DNA of 64,000 nucleotides, taken from positions 5,304,053 to 5,368,052 of the forward strand of contig NC_020504.1 in assembly GCF_000349325.1 (NCBI RefSeq), written 5' to 3'. The position numbers and the translations under genes were made by a program. This document shows positions 51,208-60,024 of the stretch, one piece after another; the first letter of the stretch is position 1, and every line of letters starts with the position of its first letter. This stretch comes from Streptomyces davaonensis JCM 4913. Lineage in GTDB: Bacteria; Actinomycetota; Actinomycetes; Streptomycetales; Streptomycetaceae. Below the pieces are notes generated by a model that ran no database searches, was not told the origin of the DNA, and saw only the letters and a program-made list of their open reading frames with translations.

Positions 51208-53502
51208 GTGAAGAGTCGCAAACCACCCGATGCGGCTACTCAAGCCCTCCTCCGGTCGCGCCTGCTACAACGCGCACTTAACGTCTGCCATACCTTCCGT
51301 GTCCTGCGTGAACATCCGGAGCGGCCCGTGGGCGCACCACCTCTTCCCGGCCCCTTCCCCGGGGAACGCCCAGCGTCCGCCGCCGTCCGCGCCTTTGTCG
51401 CGCAGGCCGCCCGGCGGGGCCGCTCCAGCAGCGGCCACCACAACCGCAACTACGTCCTTCCGCTCACCATGGACATGGCCCGCAGGCTCGACCGTGAGCC
51501 CGGTACGCAGGTCACCGTGCGGATGCGGCGGCCCGGGGCGCTGCGCGTGGTGATCCGGACCTGGGAGGACGAACCGGAGATCCTGGCGGCCGTACGCAAG
51601 CAGCTGCCGCAGGTACCGCAATGCCTCGCCAAGGAACCGGACTTCGCCGTCCACAGCTATGTGGAGGGCACCACGCTCGCCGACGTGTGCCCCGACGACA
51701 AGCCCCTGGACACCCTGCTGGTGAAGGCCCTGGCCGAGGTGTTCGCCGGGATGGCGCAGGTACGGCGGGAGGCGCTGCCCCGACTCCCCGCGGACTGGCC
51801 GCGCAACGACAAGGACAGCCAGGGCTTCCTGCGGACGCTGGCGCACCTGGCCGACCGGCAGATCCGGCAGCCCAACTGGCGTGAGTTCGGCGGCCTGTTC
51901 GCCGCCCTCGGCATCCCCGAGGACGCCCTGGTCAGGCTCGCCGACCGGGTCCCGGCGATGGCCAGACGGCCGTACGCCCTGCTCCACACAGACCTCCACC
52001 GCAAGAACCTGGTCCTGCCGTTCGCCGCCGAGCCACCGCTGTTCTGCGTCGACTGGGAGCTGGCCTCCTACGGCGATCCGCTGCACGACCTCGCCACCCA
52101 TCTGGTGCGGATGCGCTACCCCCTTCACCAGTGGGAGGAGGTCATCGAGGCGTGGGCCGAGGCGCTGCGGCGGGCCCGGCCCGGCGCCCTCAACGGCCTG
52201 CACCGGGACCTCGACCACTACGTCGACTTCGAGCGCGCGCAGTCCCTCTACCCGGACGTCATGCGGGCCGCGGCCTCCCTGCGGGACCGGACCGACGACG
52301 AGAGCCTCGCCGAGGCGACGGCACAGGTGCGCGATGCGCTGGAGGTCGCCGCCCGGCCGCTGGGGCTCGGCAACCTCCCCGGTGAGCCGGAGATCGGGCG
52401 GATCCTGTACCGCTGGCGCGAGGCGAGGGACGCGAGCCGTAAGCCGCAGGCCCGGATCAGGGACTGGGACCCCGAGCGCCTCGTCCCGGAACACCCCCGG
52501 TTCTCGAGCGCGGCCGTGTACGAGGCCCTGCACGCGGAGGGCGCCGCCCCCGCCGGGCGGGTCTTCAAGGGCACCGGGCATCTGAACTCGGTGGTCCGGG
52601 TGCCCGGAGTGGACTTCCCGGTGGTGGTCCGGCGCAAGGTGGCGGACGCCTGCCGCCGCGAGCGGGGCTTTCTGAGCGAGCACGCCGTGCTGCGGGCCAT
52701 CGAGCGCTCGGGGCTGCCGATCGCGGCCCCGAAGTTCCTGGCGCTGGGCACGAGTTATCAGAGTGAACCTTTCGCCATCCACACCTACGAGGGCCCGCAG
52801 GACATCGAGCGGCCCCCCGGCCACCCCGTGCACGGGCTGCTGCCGCACGAGGCCGACCGCCTCGTCGACCAGCTCGGCGCGCTGACCCGGGTGAACTTCC
52901 GGGAGGTCGACCCGGCCGCCGGTGAGGGCCGCTTCTACACCTGGCTCAGCGAGCAGCTCGTCCTGCTCGTGTCCGAGCTGCCGAAGGAGTCCCAGCGGCT
53001 CGCCCGGCTCCTCGGCCTGCCCGACGCCCCGCGCCTCAGCCAGATCCTCGCCCGGCACCAGGTCAGCGAGCGCCGACCCGCCCTCCTCCACGGCGACCTC
53101 AACCCCTGGAACCTGGTCCGCCGCTCCGACGAGCTGGCGCTGACCCTCATCGACTGGGAGATGGCGGTCGTCGGCGATCCGCTCTACGACCTGGTCCGGC
53201 ACATGCACCTCACCCCGACCCGCCCGGAGATCCGGGACCGGATGTTCGAGCGCTGGTCGAAGCGGCTGGGCGCGGAGTTCACGGTCGACTGGTGGCGGGA
53301 CTGGCGGGTCTACCGCTGGATCGAGATCGTCCGCTCGGCCTACATCGACCTCGACCGCCTGGTCACCGGTGACAGCCTGGACGCCCCCAACGTCCGGCGC
53401 GCGGTGGACTCGTACGGCATGACCCTGGCCGCGGCGATCGGCTCGCTCGGCCTGCCGACCCGCCCGACGGCGAACCCGCATCTGGTCCGGGCCCTGGCCT
53501 GA
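51208..53502 (+). CDS. Tandem-domain aminoglycoside-phosphotransferase-like kinase
   Basis: About 764 residues with two complete APH-type kinase domains in one chain. Domain 1 has the catalytic loop LLHTDLHRKNLVLP and metal loop FCVDWELASYGDP; domain 2 has LLHGDLNPWNLVR and TLIDWEMAVVGDP. Both keep the HxDxxxxN and DWE residues, so both may be active. The start is uncertain: GTG 51208 overlaps the TGA of a 17-codon ORF (51158-51211), and the open frame continues upstream into devB. Substrates of APH-fold kinases include antibiotics, choline, homoserine and thiamine; here the devA-devB context suggests a developmental or housekeeping metabolite. Confidence 0.8.
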   Translation: MKSRKPPDAATQALLRSRLLQRALNVCHTFRVLREHPERPVGAPPLPGPFPGERPASAAVRAFVAQAARRGRSSSGHHNRNYVLPLTMDMARRLDREPGTQVTVRMRRPGALRVVIRTWEDEPEILAAVRKQLPQVPQCLAKEPDFAVHSYVEGTTLADVCPDDKPLDTLLVKALAEVFAGMAQVRREALPRLPADWPRNDKDSQGFLRTLAHLADRQIRQPNWREFGGLFAALGIPEDALVRLADRVPAMARRPYALLHTDLHRKNLVLPFAAEPPLFCVDWELASYGDPLHDLATHLVRMRYPLHQWEEVIEAWAEALRRARPGALNGLHRDLDHYVDFERAQSLYPDVMRAAASLRDRTDDESLAEATAQVRDALEVAARPLGLGNLPGEPEIGRILYRWREARDASRKPQARIRDWDPERLVPEHPRFSSAAVYEALHAEGAAPAGRVFKGTGHLNSVVRVPGVDFPVVVRRKVADACRRERGFLSEHAVLRAIERSGLPIAAPKFLALGTSYQSEPFAIHTYEGPQDIERPPGHPVHGLLPHEADRLVDQLGALTRVNFREVDPAAGEGRFYTWLSEQLVLLVSELPKESQRLARLLGLPDAPRLSQILARHQVSERRPALLHGDLNPWNLVRRSDELALTLIDWEMAVVGDPLYDLVRHMHLTPTRPEIRDRMFERWSKRLGAEFTVDWWRDWRVYRWIEIVRSAYIDLDRLVTGDSLDAPNVRRAVDSYGMTLAAAIGSLGLPTRPTANPHLVRALA

Positions 53503-53531
53503 CCACGCCCGGGTCTGCGTAGGCTCGATGT

Positions 53532-54134
53532 ATGAGTGAGACCGGGTTGCGGGAGCGGAAGCGGCGGCGGATGTACGAGGCCGTCTCGGAGGTGGCGATC
53601 CGGCTGTTTCTGGAAAAGGGCTTCGACGCGGTGTCGGTCGCCGAGGTGGCGGCCGCGGCGGAGATCTCCAAGCCGACGCTCTTCCGGTACTTCCCGGCCA
53701 AGGAGGATCTGGTGCTGTACCGGATCTCCGACCACGAGGACGAGTCGGCGCGGGTGGTCAGGGAGGCGGCCGGGGGGTCGCCCGTGGACGCGCTGCGGCT
53801 GCACTTCCTGGCGGGACTCGATCGGTGCGATCCCGTCACCGGGCTCAACGACCACCCCCAGGTGCTCGCTTTCCACTCCCTGCTCTACGGCACTCCGGCG
53901 CTGGTCGCCCGCGCGTACACGCATCAGCAGCGGTCCGAGGCCGCCCTCGCCGAGGCGCTCGGCGGCGACCTGGACGCCCGGCTGGCCGCCGGGCAGATCA
54001 TGGCCGTCCAGCGGATTCTGGCGCTGGAGAACTGGCGGCGGATCTCGGAGGGGGAGCGGGTGGAGGACGTGCGGGGGGATGCGGTGGCGGCGGCTGAGCG
54101 GGCGTTCGGGCGGTTGGTGTCGCAACTTGGCTGA
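53532..54134 (+). CDS. TetR-family regulator
   Basis: A 200-residue repressor. The HTH is AIRLFLEKGFDAVSVAEVAAAAEISKPTLFRYFPAKEDLV, residues about 22-62; the ligand domain follows with no family-specific signature. TAGGCT six bases before ATG 53532 suggests a leaderless transcript. The helicase gene lies 51 bases downstream in the same orientation; the AT-rich gap at 54139-54170 may be a shared operator. Confidence 0.9.
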   Translation: MSETGLRERKRRRMYEAVSEVAIRLFLEKGFDAVSVAEVAAAAEISKPTLFRYFPAKEDLVLYRISDHEDESARVVREAAGGSPVDALRLHFLAGLDRCDPVTGLNDHPQVLAFHSLLYGTPALVARAYTHQQRSEAALAEALGGDLDARLAAGQIMAVQRILALENWRRISEGERVEDVRGDAVAAAERAFGRLVSQLG

Positions 54135-54185
54135 GGCTCGGTAAAAAATTTAACTCGGTTACGTTTTTCGCGTACGCTCGGTGGG

Positions 54186-56183
54186 ATGACAGCCGACGAC
54201 CCCTCCCTCCGTGATCTCCTGCGCACCGAACGCTCCCACCACGACCGCTGCCGTGCCGCCCTCGACGCGATGGTCACCGGCGCCGATGAGCAGGTCGTCG
54301 TCGGTGAGGACGTCTCCGCCTCCGGGGCCGATGCCGAGGTGCTCGGGTACCGGCTGCGCAGTCGGGCCAAGGCGATGCGGGAACTGCCCGAGGGGCCGCT
54401 GTTCTTCGGGCGGCTGGACTTTCGCGGGGGAGCCCATGCCGGGCAGAGCTACCACGTCGGCCGGTTGCGGATCACCGAGGATCCGGCCGCCCCGCCGCTG
54501 GTTGTTGATTGGCGGGCGCCCGTCTCCCGGGCCTTCTACCAGGCGAGCGCACGCGAACCCCAAGGCGTGGCCGTGCGGCGGCGGTTCGGGTGGGCGCCGG
54601 GCAGCCGTGGGGCCTCCGCCGATCTCACCGGGCTGGAGGACGAGCATCTGGAGCGGGGAGAGTCGCAGGTCAGCGAGATCGTCACGCGGGAGATCGAGCG
54701 GCCCCGGGTCGGGCCCATGCGGGACATCGCCGCGACCATCCAGCCCGAGCAGGACGACCTCGTCCGCGCCGATCTCACCGTCTCGGTCTGTGTGCAGGGC
54801 GCGCCGGGCACCGGCAAGACGGCGGTGGGCCTGCACCGGGCCGCGTATCTCCTCTACACCCACCCCCAGCGCATCCAGCGCTCCGGGCTGCTGATCCTCG
54901 GCCCCAACCGGACCTTCCTCGGCTATGTCTCCGAGGTGCTGCCCGCGCTCGGCGAGACGGGTGTCCGCCAGTCGACCCTGCTGGAGGAGATCGCGCGGGG
55001 CCCCGCCAAGGGCACCGACTCGGGGCGGGCGGCCGTCGTCAAGCACGACGCCCGGATGGCGGAGGTGCTGCGGCGGGCCCTGTACGCGCGTGTGGTGGAG
55101 GGCGGCGCGGGTGACCTGGTCGTGCCGGACGGTTCGTACCGCTGGCGGGTCGGCGAGGCCGAACTCGCGCGGATCGTCCGGGAGGTGCGAGCCGAGGAAC
55201 TGCCGTACAGGGTCGGCCGGGAGCGGGTGCGCACGCGGATCGTGGCGGCGCTGCGGCAGCGGGCGGAGCGGCGGGCGGGGCCGCGGCCGAACGCCTGGGT
55301 GCGCGCGATGGCGGGGGCGCGGGGCGCGGGGCCGTACGTCGACGCGGTGTGGCCGAAGGTGCGACCGGAGGAGGTGCTGGCCGAACTGCTCACGGGGCAG
55401 GAGGTGTTGGCGCAGGCTGCCGGTGAACTGCTGGACGCCGACGAGCAGAAGGCGATCCTGTGGACCGGGCCGCCGCGCTCCTGGAAGTCGGCGCGCTGGT
55501 CACCGGCGGACCTGGTCCTCCTCGACGAGTTGTCGGGCCTGATGGAACACCCTCAGGGCTACGGCCACATCGTGGTCGACGAGGCCCAGGACCTGTCCGC
55601 GATGGAGTGCCGGGCGATCGCCCGCCGGGCGCCCTTCGGCTCGCTCACGATCCTGGGCGACCTGGCTCAGGGAACGACACCGTGGGCGGCCCGCTCTTGG
55701 GACCCCCTGCTCGCCCACCTGGGTAAGCCGGACGCGGCGCTGATCCCCCTGACCACGGGTTTCCGCATGCCCGCGGCCGTGGCGGAACTGGCCAACCGCC
55801 TCCTCCCGCACCTCGACGTGGACGTACCGGCGGCGCGTTCCCTGCGCGCGGACGGCGAACTGACCCTGCACCGGACCGACCCGGGCGAGGTGCCGGGCAC
55901 GGTCGCGAAGGCGGTGCACCAAGCCCTCGCCCAGGAGGGCGCCATCGGCGTGATCGCCGCGGACGCGGACATCCCCCGCCTGCGCGACGCCCTCCCTGCC
56001 GACCCCCGAGTCACCCTGACCCCGGCCGGTCTCTGCAAGGGGCTCGAATACGACCACGTGATCGTCGTCGAGCCCACCACCATCGCGGAGTCGGAGGAAC
56101 GGGGCCTGCACCGCCTGTACGTGGCCCTGACTCGGGCAGTGTCACGGCTCGAGGTGGTGCAGACGACGGAGTTGCCGTTCTGA
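54186..56183 (+). CDS. HelD-like RNA polymerase-associated helicase
   Basis: A 665-residue UvrD/Rep-type superfamily 1 ATPase of the HelD group. Walker A is GAPGTGKTAVGLHRAAYLLY, Walker B VVDEAQDLSAMECRAI, motif III LGDLAQG, and the C-terminal motifs are LCKGLEYDHVIVVEPT and LYVALTRAVSRLEVV. The N-terminal arm and the FGRLDFRGG...YHVGRLRI wedge region are HelD features. HelD removes stalled RNA polymerase from DNA; actinobacterial class II relatives (HelR) protect from rifamycins. No obvious rifamycin-associated element precedes it. A -10-like TACGCT lies seven bases before the ATG. Confidence 0.9.
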   Translation: MTADDPSLRDLLRTERSHHDRCRAALDAMVTGADEQVVVGEDVSASGADAEVLGYRLRSRAKAMRELPEGPLFFGRLDFRGGAHAGQSYHVGRLRITEDPAAPPLVVDWRAPVSRAFYQASAREPQGVAVRRRFGWAPGSRGASADLTGLEDEHLERGESQVSEIVTREIERPRVGPMRDIAATIQPEQDDLVRADLTVSVCVQGAPGTGKTAVGLHRAAYLLYTHPQRIQRSGLLILGPNRTFLGYVSEVLPALGETGVRQSTLLEEIARGPAKGTDSGRAAVVKHDARMAEVLRRALYARVVEGGAGDLVVPDGSYRWRVGEAELARIVREVRAEELPYRVGRERVRTRIVAALRQRAERRAGPRPNAWVRAMAGARGAGPYVDAVWPKVRPEEVLAELLTGQEVLAQAAGELLDADEQKAILWTGPPRSWKSARWSPADLVLLDELSGLMEHPQGYGHIVVDEAQDLSAMECRAIARRAPFGSLTILGDLAQGTTPWAARSWDPLLAHLGKPDAALIPLTTGFRMPAAVAELANRLLPHLDVDVPAARSLRADGELTLHRTDPGEVPGTVAKAVHQALAQEGAIGVIAADADIPRLRDALPADPRVTLTPAGLCKGLEYDHVIVVEPTTIAESEERGLHRLYVALTRAVSRLEVVQTTELPF

Positions 56184-56203
56184 GCCGGTCGTCTCGGGCC
56201 GGT

Positions 56204-57109
56204 CTATTCGGGCCGGTCGGTCAGCAGGTCGGCCACCCGGACGAACCCGTCCGTGCCGTGGCCCTGGGCCACGACCCGGCGGGCGTAGCCCTCGATCAGG
56301 CGCATCAGGCTCGCGTCGATGCCGTGGGACTCCGAGGCGTGGACGACGTGGGACATGGTGGAGACGGCGGAGGTGATCGGGTTCAGCTCGCCGGAGTACG
56401 TGGCCTCGTCCAGGTCCGTCGCGAACTCCGTGAACAGGGCCGGCAGGATCGCCGCGATGCCTCCGGCGAAGGGCGCCAGCTCACGGCCCGTGACGCCCTC
56501 GGCGCGGGCCACCGCGAGGGCGTGCGCGTAGCCCGCCATCGCCGTCCAGAAGATGTCGAGCAGGGCGACGTCGTAGGCCGCGGCCCGGCCGATGTCCTCG
56601 CCGAGGTGGGTGTGGCTGCCGCCCAGGACGGCGAGCGTCGGGTGGTGCCGGTCGTAGAGGTCCTTCGGGCCGCTCAGGATGAACACCGCGTCCGGCGTCC
56701 CGATGCTCGGCGTCGGGGTCATGATCGCGCCGTCGAGATAGGAGATCCCGTGCGCGTCCGCCCACTCCGCGGTGGACCGCGAGCGGTCCGGGATGTCGGC
56801 GGTGAGGTTGACGACCGTACGGCCCTTCAGCGCGGCGGTGGCCTCGTCCTGGCGCAGGATCGCGTCGGAGGCGTCGTAGTTCACGACGCAGACCACGGTC
56901 AGCGGGCTCGCCGCGACCGCCTCCGCCGCCGTACCCGCGCTGATCGCACCGGCGGCGACCAGGTCACGGTCGCGGCCCGGCGTACGGTTCCACACCGTGG
57001 TCCGCACCCCCGCCGCGACGAAGGCACCGGCCAGCGCGCGGCCCATCGGACCGAGGCCGATGACCGTGACGGCGGACTCGGTGACGGCAGACTGGTCGTA
57101 CGTGGACAT
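56204..57109 (-). CDS. NAD(P)-dependent oxidoreductase, imine-reductase-like
   Basis: A 301-residue beta-hydroxyacid-dehydrogenase superfamily protein. The Rossmann motif is VIGLGPMGRALAGAF, with WNRTPGRD for NADPH. The segment YLDGAIMTPTPSIGTPDA and the helical C-terminus fit the imine reductase group. GAAGAA precedes ATG 57109. The divergent HxlR regulator and the palindrome between them suggest induction by a small electrophile or substrate. Confidence 0.85.
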   Translation of the reverse strand: MSTYDQSAVTESAVTVIGLGPMGRALAGAFVAAGVRTTVWNRTPGRDRDLVAAGAISAGTAAEAVAASPLTVVCVVNYDASDAILRQDEATAALKGRTVVNLTADIPDRSRSTAEWADAHGISYLDGAIMTPTPSIGTPDAVFILSGPKDLYDRHHPTLAVLGGSHTHLGEDIGRAAAYDVALLDIFWTAMAGYAHALAVARAEGVTGRELAPFAGGIAAILPALFTEFATDLDEATYSGELNPITSAVSTMSHVVHASESHGIDASLMRLIEGYARRVVAQGHGTDGFVRVADLLTDRPE

Positions 57110-57132
57110 GCTTCTTCAACTCCCATAAGCGA

Positions 57133-57144
57133 ATACGTGCGTAT
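57133..57144. promoter_or_regulatory. Palindrome between oxidoreductase and HxlR genes
   Basis: ATACG-TG-CGTAT, perfect palindrome in the 49-base divergent gap; probable HxlR operator controlling both promoters. Confidence 0.65.
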
Positions 57145-57158
57145 AAAAAGGGGCGATG

Positions 57159-57497
57159 ATGACGCGCAGCCGTGCTCATGATCCGAACGTCTGTGGAGTG
57201 ACCGCCGCGATCGCGGTGATCGACGGCAAGTGGAAGACGGGCGTGTTGTGGCTGCTGGAATCAGGCCCGCAGCGCCCCGGTGAACTGCGGCGCAAACTCC
57301 CCGGACTCAGCGAGAAGGTGCTGACGCAGGCGTTGCGCGAGATGGTGGAGGACGGTCTGGTGCACCGGGAGGTGCATGACGTGCTCCCGCTGAAGACGGT
57401 CTACTCGCTGACCGACTTCGGCCGTGAACTCTCCGAACTCCTCGGCCCCCTCTCCGACTGGGGTCACCGCCGGCTGGAGCGGCTGGCGGCTTCCTGA
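57159..57497 (+). CDS. HxlR-family regulator
   Basis: A 112-residue winged-helix regulator. The N-terminal Cys in DPNVCGV is the conserved HxlR/YodB redox or electrophile sensor; the HTH is RPGELRRKLPGLSEKVLTQALREMVEDGLVHREV. AAGGGG five bases upstream favours ATG 57159 over ATG 57156. Divergent partner of the oxidoreductase gene. Confidence 0.9.
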   Translation: MTRSRAHDPNVCGVTAAIAVIDGKWKTGVLWLLESGPQRPGELRRKLPGLSEKVLTQALREMVEDGLVHREVHDVLPLKTVYSLTDFGRELSELLGPLSDWGHRRLERLAAS

Positions 57498-57538
57498 TCA
57501 GGTGACTTCAGCCTCGCCGCTGCGCGGGGCGGTGCCAA

Positions 57539-57560
57539 GTACCCACTTTTTTGTGGGTAC
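57539..57560. terminator. Hairpin with T6 loop between convergent genes
   Basis: GTACCCAC and its complement GTGGGTAC flank six T residues, just before the stop codon of the gene at 57567. It may end transcription of the HxlR gene; the T-run is in the loop rather than after the stem, so function is uncertain. Confidence 0.4.
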
Positions 57561-57566
57561 GGGCGG

Positions 57567-57974
57567 TCACAGGTAGTCGAAGAAACGCGTCCACCAGGTC
57601 GCCCCGGGGACGTGGTCGGGGAGGCGGGTCACCCCGTCGTACGGGCGCCGGAGCAGATGCGGCGGTACGACGTCGTAGCCGAGCCCGGAGAGCACCGCCT
57701 CGGCCTGCGCGTCCGGCGTCGGTGCGGTGAACGCGGCGAGATCGCCGTAGTTGCTCAGCCGTACCCCGAAGCCGGGGCCGCTCACGGTGAAGCCGAAGGA
57801 GGCGTCCTGCACGGCGTCGTCCAGCAGGCATTCCGGGCCGAGTGCGGCGGCGAGACGGAGGGCCCGGGCTCGCACGGGGGCGCGGTCGTAGCCATCCGGG
57901 AACTCCAGATGGTCCGGTCCTGCGAGCCGGTCCAGGGTGTGCAGCAGATCGAGAAGCCGCAGGTCGTCGTGCAT
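57567..57974 (-). CDS. Hypothetical protein
   Basis: A 135-residue soluble protein that I do not recognise. The region FGFTVSGPGFGVRLSNYGDLAAF suggests beta strands and the C-terminus is aromatic (GATWWTRFFDYL). ATG 57974 and an upstream in-frame ATG at 57998 are both possible; neither has a clear ribosome binding site. It is divergent from the epimerase gene and shares the region with the ECF41 promoter motif. Confidence 0.6.
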   Translation of the reverse strand: MHDDLRLLDLLHTLDRLAGPDHLEFPDGYDRAPVRARALRLAAALGPECLLDDAVQDASFGFTVSGPGFGVRLSNYGDLAAFTAPTPDAQAEAVLSGLGYDVVPPHLLRRPYDGVTRLPDHVPGATWWTRFFDYL

Positions 57975-57997
57975 GGCGGGCAGCTTACGGCGGGGCA

Positions 57998-58025
57998 TGT
58001 CACAGCGGGGTGGGGCTGTCTCGTC
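57998..58025 (+). promoter_or_regulatory. ECF41-type promoter of the epimerase-sigma operon
   Basis: TGTCACA, 17 bases, CGTC. This matches the reported ECF41 target promoter (TGTCACA about 16 bases CGTC), so the operon is probably autoregulated by its own sigma factor. The start codon lies 46 bases downstream. Confidence 0.75.
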
Positions 58026-58071
58026 CCAGGGAGTGAAAGGCGGGTACACGGAGAGCGGGAAGGTGAGGGTC

Positions 58072-58998
58072 ATGCGCGTGTTCGTGGCAGGTGGAGCCGG
58101 GATGCTGGGGCGTCGGCTGGTGCCGCGGCTTGTGGCCCGTGGGCACGAGGTGACGGCGACCACGACCGGCGCGGGCAAGGTCGGGCTGCTGGAGCGGCTC
58201 GGTGCGCGGGCGGTCGTGATGGACGGTCTCGACGCGATGTCGGTCGGCGAGGCGGTGGGCACGGCCCGGCCGGACGTGATCGTGCACCAGATGACCGCGA
58301 TCAGCGGCAAGCCCGACATCCGGCACATGGACCGCTGGTTCGCCGTCACCAACCGGCTGCGCACCGAGGGCACCGACCATCTGCTGGCCGCCGCCGAGGC
58401 GACCGGCGTCGCGCATGTCGTCGCGCAGAGCTACGGCGGCTGGAACGGCATCCAGGAAGGCGGCTGGATCAAGACCGAGGACGAACCGACGGACCCGATG
58501 ACGGGCACCGCGGCCGAGCCGGTCATGACGGCGATCCGGCACGTCGAGGAGTCCGTCACCAAGGCGGGCGGCGTGGCACTGCGCTACGGCGCGTTCTACG
58601 GCGACGGCGCCCTCGACAGCCAGCTCGCACTGCTCCGGAAACGGCAGTTGCCGCTGGTCGGGCGGGGCACCGGGTACTGCTCGTGGATCCATCTCGACGA
58701 CGCGGCGAGCGCGACGGTGCTGGCGCTGGAGCAGCGGGCGACGGGGGTGTACGACATCGTCGACGACGAACCCGCCCCGGCCGCCCAGTGGCTGCCGTAC
58801 CTGGCGGAGTGCGTGGACGCGAAGCCGCCGATGCGGGTGCCGGCGTGGTTGGCGCGGCTGCTGGCGGGGGAGGTCGCGGTGGCGATGATGACGCGGGGCC
58901 GCGGCTTCTCCAACGCGAAGGCGAAGCGGGAGCTGGGCTGGGAGCTGCGGTATCCGTCGTGGCGTGAAGGGTTCAGGAATGAGGAGTTCTCGGCGTGA
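58072..58998 (+). CDS. NAD-dependent epimerase/dehydratase, ECF41-linked
   Basis: A 308-residue short-chain dehydrogenase-like protein. The cofactor motif is VAGGAGMLGRRLV; the usual YxxxK is not obvious. It has the C-terminal segment FSNAKAKRELGWELRYPSWREGF typical of atypical epimerases. GGTGAGGG precedes ATG 58072. It overlaps the sigma gene (GTGA). Epimerases are one of the three enzyme types always found with ECF41 sigma factors (COE: carboxymuconolactone decarboxylase, oxidoreductase, epimerase). Confidence 0.9.
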   Translation: MRVFVAGGAGMLGRRLVPRLVARGHEVTATTTGAGKVGLLERLGARAVVMDGLDAMSVGEAVGTARPDVIVHQMTAISGKPDIRHMDRWFAVTNRLRTEGTDHLLAAAEATGVAHVVAQSYGGWNGIQEGGWIKTEDEPTDPMTGTAAEPVMTAIRHVEESVTKAGGVALRYGAFYGDGALDSQLALLRKRQLPLVGRGTGYCSWIHLDDAASATVLALEQRATGVYDIVDDEPAPAAQWLPYLAECVDAKPPMRVPAWLARLLAGEVAVAMMTRGRGFSNAKAKRELGWELRYPSWREGFRNEEFSA

Positions 58999-59930
58999 CC
59001 CGTACCGACGATTTCGAGGAGCTGCGGCCCCTGCTGTTCGCCATCGCCTACCGGATTCTCGGCAGCGTCAGTGAGGCGGAGGACGCGGTGCAGGAGACCT
59101 GGCTGCGCTGGGAGGCGGTGGCGACCCGGCCCGCCTCGACCAAGGCGTATCTGTCGGCGGTGGTCACCCGGATCTCCATCGACGTCCTGCGTTCGGCGCG
59201 GGTCCGCCGGGAGCAGTACGTCGGCCCCTGGTTTCCCGAGCCCCTGCTGAACGACCCCTACGAGGACCCGGAGCGCTCGGCGGAGCTGGCGGACTCGCTG
59301 TCGATGGCGGCCCTGGTTCTGCTGGAGCGGCTCTCCCCGCTGGAGCGTGCGGTGTTCGTGCTGCGGGACGTGTTCGGCTTCGGCTTCCCGGAGATCGCCT
59401 CGGCGGTGGACCGCTCGGAGTCGGCCTGCCGTCAGCTGGCGGTACGGGCGCGGCGGCACATGGACGCCGGGCGGCCCCGTTTCGAGGCGGACCGCAAGGA
59501 GCGCGAGGAGCTGGCGGAGCGGTTCTTCGACGCGTTCCGGGAGGGGGACGTGGACGGGCTGCGGGAGCTGTTGGCCGGGGACGTCCAGATGGTCGGCGAC
59601 GGTGGCGGGAAGGCCCCGCAGTGGGCGCGGGCCATCGCGGGCGCCGAGCATGTGTCCCGGCTGCTGGTGGCGCTGGCGCACCCCTTCGTGCAGATCGGTG
59701 TGGGTGCCGAGCCGCACGAGATCAACGGCCAGCCCGGTGTGATCTTCCGGGACCGCGACGGCAAGGTCATCAACATCATGGCCCTCGACATCGCGGACGG
59801 CCGGATCCAGACCATCCGCTCGGTGATCAACCCCGAGAAGCTGACCCACCTGGGCCCGGTGGCGGATGCCTGGGCGGTGATGCGGGAGGCGAACCGGGCG
59901 CGGCGGGAGGAGGCGGAGTCCGGAAGGTGA
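58995..59930 (+). CDS. ECF41-family sigma factor (SigJ-like)
   Basis: A 311-residue sigma factor with regions 2 (EAEDAVQETWLRWEAV) and 4 and a fused SnoaL-like C-terminal domain. The ECF41 motifs DGGGK (in VGDGGGKAPQW) and NPEKL (in RSVINPEKLTHLG) are present. In ECF41 this domain replaces an anti-sigma and adjusts activity. It is coupled by GTGA to the epimerase, the classic ECF41 partner. Confidence 0.95.
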   Translation: MTRTDDFEELRPLLFAIAYRILGSVSEAEDAVQETWLRWEAVATRPASTKAYLSAVVTRISIDVLRSARVRREQYVGPWFPEPLLNDPYEDPERSAELADSLSMAALVLLERLSPLERAVFVLRDVFGFGFPEIASAVDRSESACRQLAVRARRHMDAGRPRFEADRKEREELAERFFDAFREGDVDGLRELLAGDVQMVGDGGGKAPQWARAIAGAEHVSRLLVALAHPFVQIGVGAEPHEINGQPGVIFRDRDGKVINIMALDIADGRIQTIRSVINPEKLTHLGPVADAWAVMREANRARREEAESGR

Positions 59931-60024
59931 TCCGGATCACCCGGTGTCACAACCGTCCGGGGCGCGGTGTCCGGTGTGCGTACCCGCTGGAGGTACCGGA
60001 GGCTCTGGAGGGAAGACACCGACC

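Noticed and set aside
54135..54185. Rifamycin-associated element for the HelD-like gene
   Set aside because: No GGGGCTTGCnnnnn palindrome is present in the leader.
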